Shown one piece after another: positions 57,861 to 64,000 of a stretch of 64,000 nucleotides of DNA. Each line of letters begins with the position of its first letter. Position 1 is the first letter of the stretch. A program made the position numbers and the translations under genes. Under the pieces are notes generated by a model, which was not told where the DNA came from, ran no database searches, and worked only from the letters and a program-made list of their open reading frames with translations. Source of the stretch: an uncultured Myxococcales bacterium (GTDB lineage Bacteria > Myxococcota_A > UBA9042 > DTJE01); NCBI GenBank assembly GCA_903936705.1, contig CAIZWN010000068.1, positions 124,001-188,000 on the forward strand, written 5' to 3'.

Positions 57861-60485
57861 ATGACGGACCCGGCTGTCAGGCGACGTGTCGCATTGCCGG
57901 TAGACCAGGTTCTGCCGGAGGTCATGGCGGCACTTCGATCGCGGTCGGTGGCTGTTCTGGAGGCTCCGCCAGGTTCCGGAAAGACGACACGCGTTCCAAT
58001 CGCGATCCTTCTGGAAGGATTGGCTGGTGACGGCGATGTGATAGTCGTGCAGCCACGACGTCTTGCGGCGCGAATGGCCGCCCGTCGGGTCGCGGACGAA
58101 CTGGGGCAGGAGCCGGGCGGTCTTGTCGGCTGGAAGGTGCGCTGGGAACAGGTGGGCGGGCCATCGACGAGGCTGTGGTACGTAACCGAGGGCGTGCTGG
58201 TGCGCCGCCTGCTTGCCGATCCTGAACTGCGTGGCGTCGGAGCGGTCGTTCTTGACGAATTCCATGAGCGCAGCCTGGACGCCGACCTTGCCCTGGCGTT
58301 GGTGCGCCGCCTGCGGGGCGGACCGCGGCCGGATCTGAAGCTGGTAGTCATGTCGGCAACGCTGGATTCGAAAGGCCTGGCTGCCACCCTGGATGCAGTT
58401 TCGATTCTGGCGTCGGGGCGCGTGTTCGATGTCGGGATTGAGTACTTACAGCGGCCCGACAAGCGTCTTCTGGAGGATCGGGTGGCCGAGGCGGTCGATC
58501 GCCTGGCCGCTGCGGGCGCCGGGGACATACTGGTATTTTTGCCGGGGGCGGCCGAGATAAGGCGGGCTCGCGACGCATGTGCGGACCTGGTCCGCCGGCT
58601 CGATCGAGAGATCCTGCCTTTGCACGGTGACCTTCCTGCTGACCAGCAGGACCGGGCGGTGCGTCCGGGGCTGCGTCCGAAGGTTATTCTTTCGACGAAC
58701 GTGGCCGAGACGTCGATTACCGTGGAAGGCGTCGCTGCGGTTGTGGACTCGGGTCTTGCCAGAAGGCTGGTACACAACCAGTGGTCTGGCTTGCCTTCGC
58801 TGGACGTGGTGCCCGTATCGCAGGCGTCGGCCACACAGCGGGCGGGACGAGCCGGGCGGACCGGCCCCGGGCGCTGCATCAGGTTATATACACTTTCGGA
58901 TTATCAGCGGCGGCTTGCGTTCAATCCTCCCGAGATTGTCGATGCGGACCTGGCAGGGGCCATCCTGCTGCTGCGGGCTGCAGGGCTGGACCCACGGAAG
59001 GACATCGACTGGCTGGACCCGCCCCCCGAGGCTGCGTCCCAGGCGGCACGTGTGCTGTTGGAAAGGCTGGGTCTTGCCGGCGCGGATGGGCAGGTAACCA
59101 TGCTGGGCAGGCAGGTGGCTCGCCTGCCGGTGCACCCACGGCTGGGCCGACTGATAGCCGAAGCAGCCTTGCGAGGATGTCTGATCGATGGATGCCTGCT
59201 GGCCGCGGTGCTGTCCGAGCGGGATCTTCGCAGCGATACCGGGAATCGGCGGCAGTTGCGAAATGACGCCTTGCCGGTCGGTGTAATGAAATCGGTTGAG
59301 TCCTCGCTTCCGGCGGGCTTTCTTGACCCGGTTGAGGTCGTGGAACTTCTGAGGCCGGGGGGGCGAACCGTTTCTCCTGCCGGAGTGGATCCGGTTGCGG
59401 CAAGTGCGATTAGGATGGCTGCCAAACATCTGGTTGGCGCGGCCCGTTCGGCAGGACTCGAGGATGCCGAGGTGCCGTTGGGCGACAAGGCTCGCACACT
59501 GACTTTGGCCCTGGTGGCGGCGTTCCCTGACCGCGTTGGTCGTGTGCGACGGTCGGCTTCGGTGGGTGCGGCTCGTTCCGGCAGCCTTGAATTGGCGATG
59601 TGCACGGGCGGTACCGTGGACCTTCCCATGTCGGCGCTGCTGCCGCAAGACCGCCTGGTGGTTGTGGCCGATGCATCTGAACGTGAAGGCGGCCGGACAT
59701 CGGTGATGCAGGTCAGGTGCGCCCGTGAACTTGACGAGGAAACTCTGATGGAGGGAAGGCTGGACGACTTTCGCGAGACGGTCGACGTACGCTTCCTGCC
59801 CGGGGCCGATCGTGTCGATTCGGTCAGGCGTCTATCCTACGAGCGGTTGATCCTGGATGTTCGTCCGTTCGACCCTGGGCCCGAGATTCTGGCGTCTGCA
59901 CTGGCGGCAGGATTGGCGGATCTAGCCTTCGCCGAACTTGGTGCGCCCGGGGAGGACGTGGCTGGTTTCCTGGGGCGTATTGCCTACTTGCGCGCCCGCC
60001 GTCCCAACCTTGGCCTGCCTGCCTTCGACGCCGTGGAGCTTGACTCTGTTCGCCTCGAGGCTTGTCGCGGGTGTCGATCCCTGGCAGACGTGCGTCGTCG
60101 TGGCGTCCTGGAATTGCTGTCGGCCAGGCTTGGAACCTCCGGACGCCGGGCGCTGGACGACCTGGCTCCCGCGTCGTTTCGTCTGCCAGCAGGCAGGACT
60201 TTGCGAATCGAATATTCCGAAGGGCAGGCGCCATTCGCGGCTTCGCGTTTGCAGGATTTTTTCGGGATGACCAGTGGCCCGTCGGTTCTTGGCGGGCTGG
60301 AATCGGTCACGCTTCACCTGCGAGCCCCCGGCGGGCGTGACGTCCAGGTGACCACCGATCTTGCCGGGTTCTGGCGAAATCACTACCCCGTGCTGGCCCG
60401 CGAACTTCGTCGCCGCTATCCACGGCACTCCTGGCCTGATGACCCGTTTCGAGCTTCCCCCCCGCCTCCGGGGCGTACCCGATGA
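57861..60485 (+). CDS. hrpB: ATP-dependent helicase HrpB
   Basis: An 874-aa DEAH-type superfamily 2 helicase. Walker A is PPGSGKTTR (37-44), the DEFH box starts at Asp132, and STNVAETSITVEGVAAVVDSG and QRAGRAGRTGPGRCIRLY are motifs V and VI. The long C-terminal region ends RRRYPRHSWPDDP, typical of HrpB. The ATG at 57861 follows GAGG; a GTG at 57825 is possible but lacks a site. Its cellular role is poorly defined in most bacteria. Confidence 0.93.
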   Translation: MTDPAVRRRVALPVDQVLPEVMAALRSRSVAVLEAPPGSGKTTRVPIAILLEGLAGDGDVIVVQPRRLAARMAARRVADELGQEPGGLVGWKVRWEQVGGPSTRLWYVTEGVLVRRLLADPELRGVGAVVLDEFHERSLDADLALALVRRLRGGPRPDLKLVVMSATLDSKGLAATLDAVSILASGRVFDVGIEYLQRPDKRLLEDRVAEAVDRLAAAGAGDILVFLPGAAEIRRARDACADLVRRLDREILPLHGDLPADQQDRAVRPGLRPKVILSTNVAETSITVEGVAAVVDSGLARRLVHNQWSGLPSLDVVPVSQASATQRAGRAGRTGPGRCIRLYTLSDYQRRLAFNPPEIVDADLAGAILLLRAAGLDPRKDIDWLDPPPEAASQAARVLLERLGLAGADGQVTMLGRQVARLPVHPRLGRLIAEAALRGCLIDGCLLAAVLSERDLRSDTGNRRQLRNDALPVGVMKSVESSLPAGFLDPVEVVELLRPGGRTVSPAGVDPVAASAIRMAAKHLVGAARSAGLEDAEVPLGDKARTLTLALVAAFPDRVGRVRRSASVGAARSGSLELAMCTGGTVDLPMSALLPQDRLVVVADASEREGGRTSVMQVRCARELDEETLMEGRLDDFRETVDVRFLPGADRVDSVRRLSYERLILDVRPFDPGPEILASALAAGLADLAFAELGAPGEDVAGFLGRIAYLRARRPNLGLPAFDAVELDSVRLEACRGCRSLADVRRRGVLELLSARLGTSGRRALDDLAPASFRLPAGRTLRIEYSEGQAPFAASRLQDFFGMTSGPSVLGGLESVTLHLRAPGGRDVQVTTDLAGFWRNHYPVLARELRRRYPRHSWPDDPFRASPPPPGRTR

Positions 60486-60594
60486 CACGCGGCGCGAGCC
60501 TCCAGGCGGTCGATCGTCACCTCGGGTTTCCCTGCCGTCGCGGGAATCACTAGAATCAGGATCAGTTCGGGTGGCGCACTGTCAGGAGGAACCC

Positions 60595-61767
60595 ATGAGT
60601 CTGCGAACAGCCGTTCCGATCCTGGCGTGTGTTCTGCTGGCTATGCCTTCCCAATCACTTGCCAAGAAGAAGCCGTTCAATGGCGCCGAACTGATCACCG
60701 GCCGCGGAATCAAGCCGCCGGTCGAGACCCAGGTCGTTCAGTTCGGTCTCAGCGTTGGTACTTCCCCGATGGCGTCCCTTCTTGGCTACGTGAAGGATGA
60801 CATTCGGAATCGGGCGATTCAGGAGTGCCAGGCCGCGGGGATCTCGGACTGCGCAGCTTCCATCAAGACGGGCATGGACCAGTTGGCGAAAATCCCTGAT
60901 GCCACCTGGGAAAAGATCAACGTCGCCGCCGGTACGACCCCCGCGATGCTGGACCAGATGCTGAAGGACGCAGGGCTTGGAAACCAGCAGGTTCGTGGTG
61001 AAGTAGTGACATACTTCAGCGGGACCACGGCAAAGGAGCGTCAGGATGCAGTCGGGGCGGCCAGAATAGCTTCAAAGGCCCAGGACTCGGTGAATCTTCT
61101 TCTTGAACCCTACGTTCGGGTCAACACCAAGTGGGTCGAGGTTGGGTTGTCATTCCCGTTCACGGTCAGGATCCTGGATGGCAGGTCGGATGCCGATTTC
61201 GGGAACGTGACGCTGGATCTTCGATCCGGCAAGGTCTGGACTTCCGGCGGTGTTCATTTTGCCCTGACAGGCGGAGTTGGAATCTACCTGCCTTCGGGAA
61301 CGCGGGCCGCCGACGAGTCTGCCCGGGCCGACCTGTTCCAGGCGCCCAAGACGATGCACCAGTACCTTGGCATCGCCCCTTACCTCGTTGTTGGCGTGGA
61401 TCTTTCCCAGTGGCTGCTGCTGATGCCCCATATCGAGTACCTTGCCCAGATCGGGGTCAGGGACCACTATCCCCATTCTTCCGTGCAGGTGTTGAAATAC
61501 GGTCTGGGAGTCGTTGCATTTCCATCGTTCTTCTTGAACATTCTGGCCGAGTTGAACGGGATGACGCCACTGAAGAATGCAACTGCATTCAATGTGCTCT
61601 TCTTCACCGGTGGGTTGCAGGCGAAGATCGCGTTCTTCAGGCTGGCACTGGCCGTGGAGGTTCCTGTCTGGACGGCCGAGCGGCCCGACAACACGGTCAT
61701 TGGCGGGGTACCGATCGGCAAGTTGTCGAAGTACAACATTCTCAGTCGGATAGCGTTCACTTTCTGA
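60595..61767 (+). CDS. Exported protein with predicted outer-membrane beta-barrel
   Basis: A 390-aa exported protein with a signal peptide ending PSQSLAKKK. A helical N-terminal region (about 40-160; DQLAKIPDATWEKINVAAG, TTAKERQDAVGAARIASKAQD) precedes alternating amphipathic strands (VNTKWVEVGLSFPFTVRI, FALTGGVGIYLPSG, KYGLGVVAFPSFF), ending in Phe (ILSRIAFTF), as expected for a barrel inserted by BamA. No family recognised. AGGAGG precedes the ATG. The helical part may be a separate periplasmic module. Confidence 0.65.
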   Translation: MSLRTAVPILACVLLAMPSQSLAKKKPFNGAELITGRGIKPPVETQVVQFGLSVGTSPMASLLGYVKDDIRNRAIQECQAAGISDCAASIKTGMDQLAKIPDATWEKINVAAGTTPAMLDQMLKDAGLGNQQVRGEVVTYFSGTTAKERQDAVGAARIASKAQDSVNLLLEPYVRVNTKWVEVGLSFPFTVRILDGRSDADFGNVTLDLRSGKVWTSGGVHFALTGGVGIYLPSGTRAADESARADLFQAPKTMHQYLGIAPYLVVGVDLSQWLLLMPHIEYLAQIGVRDHYPHSSVQVLKYGLGVVAFPSFFLNILAELNGMTPLKNATAFNVLFFTGGLQAKIAFFRLALAVEVPVWTAERPDNTVIGGVPIGKLSKYNILSRIAFTF

Positions 61768-61865
61768 AGTGTGCGCGGTCTTTAAGAAATTCTGCATGGG
61801 ATTCTGGAAAGTCGTAAACTCGCAGAGTGTCCAATTCACGCTCGTTCAGGACGGAGGTTTGCATC

Positions 61866-62933
61866 ATGAAGAATTATCTGCTGACGTTAGGGCTGGTTCT
61901 GGTTGCCATACCTGCCACGGCCGCCGATGTTCCCTGCATGTCGGATGGCGATTGCGGGGCTGACCAGGCATGTGTTGTTTTACCGTGCGCTGTGCCGGCA
62001 TGTCCCCCTGATACCGAATGTCAGAAGCCGGTCGATTGTGGTTTGCAGGGATACTGCGCGGCAGTCTCATCCGACGGGAAGTGCTTGGTGGACGCCGACT
62101 GTCCTGTGGACTTTGCCTGCGAGTCGGTTAGTGAACCATGCGCTTGGGGTGGTTGCGCCCCATGTGCCTGCAGCTGTCCCGCGGATGGCGATTGTTCTGA
62201 GTGCGAGTGTCCTCCTTGCCAGGAACCTCCCCCCTGCACGCCGACCGTTCGCAACTTTTGCCAGTACCACCCGGCCCCCTGCGCGATCGACGCGGACTGC
62301 AAGGCCGGCTGGGAGTGCAAGTCCGAGGAGATTTGCAGCGGAACGGGTTGCGCGTGCCCGTCCTGTTCCCCGGAAATGGAATGTCCCGCATGCGATTGTC
62401 CGCCCGACCAGCCGCCCGCTTGCGAGGTGCTGGGTGCGTGGTGCCAGCCAAAGTCGGTTCTGTGCAAGACGGCTACCGATTGTGCGGAAGGGTTCGAGTG
62501 CATCGAATACACGTCGGGTGGCGATTGCATGTGTCCGGCCTGTGCCTGTGCGCCCGAAACCCCAGATTGCGGCTGCTCGCAGTGCGATTGTCCGTCTGCG
62601 ACGACGACGCAGGTTTGTATGCCAATTGGATGGGCAGCGGCCGGTATTGACGAACACGCCCTTTCCGGAGGGACTGGCACACCCAGGGATGACGGGGATG
62701 CGACGAGTACGCCGGTCAATTATGGCAGCGACAATGCCGGTGGCGAAATACCGGCATCGACCAGTCCTACAGGTACCAATGAATCGGGGGTCACACCTCC
62801 AGCCAGCGGCAATGGTGGAAATGGTTGCCAGTCGTCAGCGACCCCAGGTGCCCCGCTTGGCCTGGCGTTGATCCTGGCTGGCGCGATGATCCTTGGCCTG
62901 CGTCGGCGTGTGCATGCCAGCCGGCAAGTGTAG
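61866..62933 (+). CDS. Cys-rich secreted protein with a MYXO-CTERM-like tail
   Basis: A 355-aa exported protein (signal peptide MKNYLLTLGLVLVAIPATAA). The body is a series of disulfide-rich repeats such as SDGDCGADQACV, CLVDADCPVDFACE, CAIDADCKAGWECK and CKTATDCAEGFECI. A Gly/Ser/Thr linker leads to a C-terminus GNGCQSS...PLGLALILAGAMILGLRRR, matching the pattern of Cys, hydrophobic helix and Arg cluster of MYXO-CTERM sorting tails. Such tails are thought to be processed so that the protein is displayed on the cell surface. GGAGG stands before the ATG at 61866. Confidence 0.75.
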   Translation: MKNYLLTLGLVLVAIPATAADVPCMSDGDCGADQACVVLPCAVPACPPDTECQKPVDCGLQGYCAAVSSDGKCLVDADCPVDFACESVSEPCAWGGCAPCACSCPADGDCSECECPPCQEPPPCTPTVRNFCQYHPAPCAIDADCKAGWECKSEEICSGTGCACPSCSPEMECPACDCPPDQPPACEVLGAWCQPKSVLCKTATDCAEGFECIEYTSGGDCMCPACACAPETPDCGCSQCDCPSATTTQVCMPIGWAAAGIDEHALSGGTGTPRDDGDATSTPVNYGSDNAGGEIPASTSPTGTNESGVTPPASGNGGNGCQSSATPGAPLGLALILAGAMILGLRRRVHASRQV

Positions 62934-63245
62934 GTTCCCGGTTTCTTCGCTTCATCCTGACGAACACTAAAGATCGATCGGAAGACGTGTAGTTGGGCGA
63001 AGGACTGCGCCCGGTTCATGACGTCGATAGTTGCTGGAAAGGCCAGCCGACGCAAAGTAGGCATTTCAGATTGAACCCGGGTTGATTCAGAGTCTTTACC
63101 GCAGTTGCAATGACGCATATAATCCCGCCCACGGTGTTCGATTGCTGGCTTGTCGACAGGTGTTCGGGATGCGTCCCATTGCGGGGCTATTCTTGCGTGT
63201 TCCTGTCGGCCTGGGCTGTTTTCCGATCCGCGCAGGGGGTGCGAT
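62934..63245. other. Intergenic region before the BcsB-like gene
   Basis: A 312-bp region with a good promoter (63095-63123) and a leader of about 115 bases. No tRNA or convincing riboswitch was recognised. A small hairpin GCTGG-AAAGG-CCAGC near 63032-63046 precedes a GACGCAAAG string; see the rejected list. Confidence 0.5.
63095..63123 (+). promoter_or_regulatory. Sigma70-type promoter of the BcsB-like gene
   Basis: TTTACC (63095-63100, 4 of 6), 17-bp spacer and a perfect TATAAT (63118-63123). Transcription would start near 63130, leaving a leader of about 115 bases. Confidence 0.7.
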
Positions 63246-64000
63246 ATGGTGTTTCGTCGTTCAATGGTCTGTTGCCTGTTTGCCCTGGCCTTGCTTTCCT
63301 CCAGCGGGGTTCTGGCCCGGGCCGTGACGATCGACTTCATGTCCGGGGCTAACTCGACCGTGAAGGGCGTGTACGTCACCAAGGAATTCTGGTTCGAGTT
63401 GTCGGAGGACTGGGCGTTCCCGGACCCTGCTGTGCTGGACCTTCGTTTCACGCACACGCCGATCCTGGTGCGCCAGCTCTCGACGCTCAGCGTCCAGGTC
63501 AACGGCAGCCCGATCGAGAGCGTCTATCTGGACAACGGCAACCTGCGCAATGCCCAGCTTTCCGTCAAGATCCCGGGTCGCCTGTTGAAAGGCGGAATGA
63601 ACGTGCTGACGCTGGTCGTCAAGATGCGGTCTGATCTGAAGGACCTGTGTGACGACGTCCACAATCCTGCCCTGTGGACCCTTCTTGAAAAGGAATCCAG
63701 CCTCACGGTTCCGTACGCCGAGAAGGAGATCGTTCCCGACCTCGAGCGTTTTCCGTCCGACTATGCCAACCCGGACCTCCTGTACTCCAAGGAGAAACCG
63801 AAGATCCATGCTGTCATAGTAGTTCCGCAGGCGCCTACGCCCGCCGAGATGGACCTGATCGGGGCGCTGGCCGTGGTACTGGGGCAGGACGTGGGCCTTG
63901 GTGCGGGCGGTTTCGAGGTGATGTCGATCGACCGAGCGGACCCGACTGACCTGAAGTCGCGCCAGGTGATTCTGGCCGGTGGGATCGAGTTCATGAAGCG
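63246..64000 (+). CDS. BcsB-like cellulose synthase regulatory subunit, 3' end outside window
   Basis: The first 251 residues of a secreted protein that runs off the right edge. The signal peptide (MVFRRSMVCCLFALALLSSS, cleaved near VLARA) is followed by a beta-sandwich resembling BcsB: VTKEFWFELSEDWAFPD, LDLRFTHTPILVRQLSTLSVQVNGSPIES and LCDDVHNPALWTLLEKESSL. BcsB is the periplasmic partner of cellulose or other beta-glucan synthase. No bcsA is visible; it may follow outside the window. GGGGGT lies before the ATG. Confidence 0.72.
   Translation, partial: MVFRRSMVCCLFALALLSSSGVLARAVTIDFMSGANSTVKGVYVTKEFWFELSEDWAFPDPAVLDLRFTHTPILVRQLSTLSVQVNGSPIESVYLDNGNLRNAQLSVKIPGRLLKGGMNVLTLVVKMRSDLKDLCDDVHNPALWTLLEKESSLTVPYAEKEIVPDLERFPSDYANPDLLYSKEKPKIHAVIVVPQAPTPAEMDLIGALAVVLGQDVGLGAGGFEVMSIDRADPTDLKSRQVILAGGIEFMK

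Noticed and set aside
63030-63060. GACGCAAAG string after a GCTGG/CCAGC hairpin, resembling part of a c-di-GMP (GEMM) riboswitch
   Set aside because: The other conserved parts (GGCAAACC before the hairpin and the later GGTAGC segment) are missing, and the string lies upstream of the predicted transcription start.

Overview
The window is one continuous, gene-dense, GC-rich bacterial chromosome segment (roughly 60-65% GC by eye) from a Gram-negative with an outer membrane: it carries LolA, a TolC-type channel, two beta-barrel proteins and lipobox signal peptides on about nine exported proteins. Together with the Ser/Thr kinases, a MYXO-CTERM-like C-terminus and many lipoproteins bearing Asp/Pro/Val-rich linkers, this suggests a Myxococcota or other 'deltaproteobacterial' lineage, probably known from metagenomes. 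That placement is inference. No tRNA, rRNA, CRISPR array or intact insertion sequence was seen. About 51 protein genes fill the window, and the two end genes run off it.

Layout. 1-1.7 kb: a tetR-hlyD operon resembling cecR-ybhG, continuing off the left edge. 1.8-12.3 kb: a CFI-box protein, a Ser/Thr kinase with a cyclase-like tail, a HEPN/zinc-ribbon protein, several lipoproteins (one built like a glucan water dikinase) and a membrane diguanylate cyclase. 12.6-15 kb: a large fused surface/OmpA protein. 15-19.7 kb: a redox group made of a Tat-exported DUF362 lipoprotein, a small tetraheme lipoprotein with a flavinylation-type D-x-x-T-G-A-T motif, a Tat-exported FAD flavoprotein and the flavin transferase ApbE. 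19.8-24.7 kb: dnaJ, a kinase-like gene, rpoN, hpf and rapZ, with apbE last on the same strand. 24.9-35.9 kb: a long rightward run of tolC-like, lolA, rimO, HAD phosphatase, rplY, pth, rpsF, rpsR, rplI, rsmE, RDD protein, secreted protein and aspS. 35.9-37.5 kb: a DUF4143 ATPase gene between perfect 34-bp direct repeats, with a remnant of the neighbouring yfhO-like gene's 3' end. 37.5-44 kb: YfhO-like protein, alpha-galactosidase-like lipoprotein and two small lipoproteins. 44-48 kb: folD-gcvT-gcvH-gcvPA without gcvPB. 48.2-64 kb: PBP1A, TatD, a hybrid histidine kinase, PPi-type phosphofructokinase, a CoA-transferase, lipoproteins, HrpB, an outer-membrane protein, a Cys-rich MYXO-CTERM-like protein and the start of a BcsB-like gene.

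How the parts may work together. The most interesting unit is the 15-19.7 kb redox group. ApbE could attach FMN to Thr63 of the tetraheme lipoprotein, 16 residues before its first haem cysteine, giving a very small flavin-haem wire next to an exported FAD oxidoreductase. A second connection is a shared 12-bp operator core (AATCAAACGATT) overlapping the tetR-hlyD promoter at 1.7 kb and the promoter of the TolC-like gene at 24.8 kb. This suggests that one TetR protein controls an efflux system whose outer-membrane channel lies 23 kb away. A third is a hairpin with a bulged CCG inside the end of pth and just before rpsF, matching the known S6:S18 autoregulatory mRNA element.
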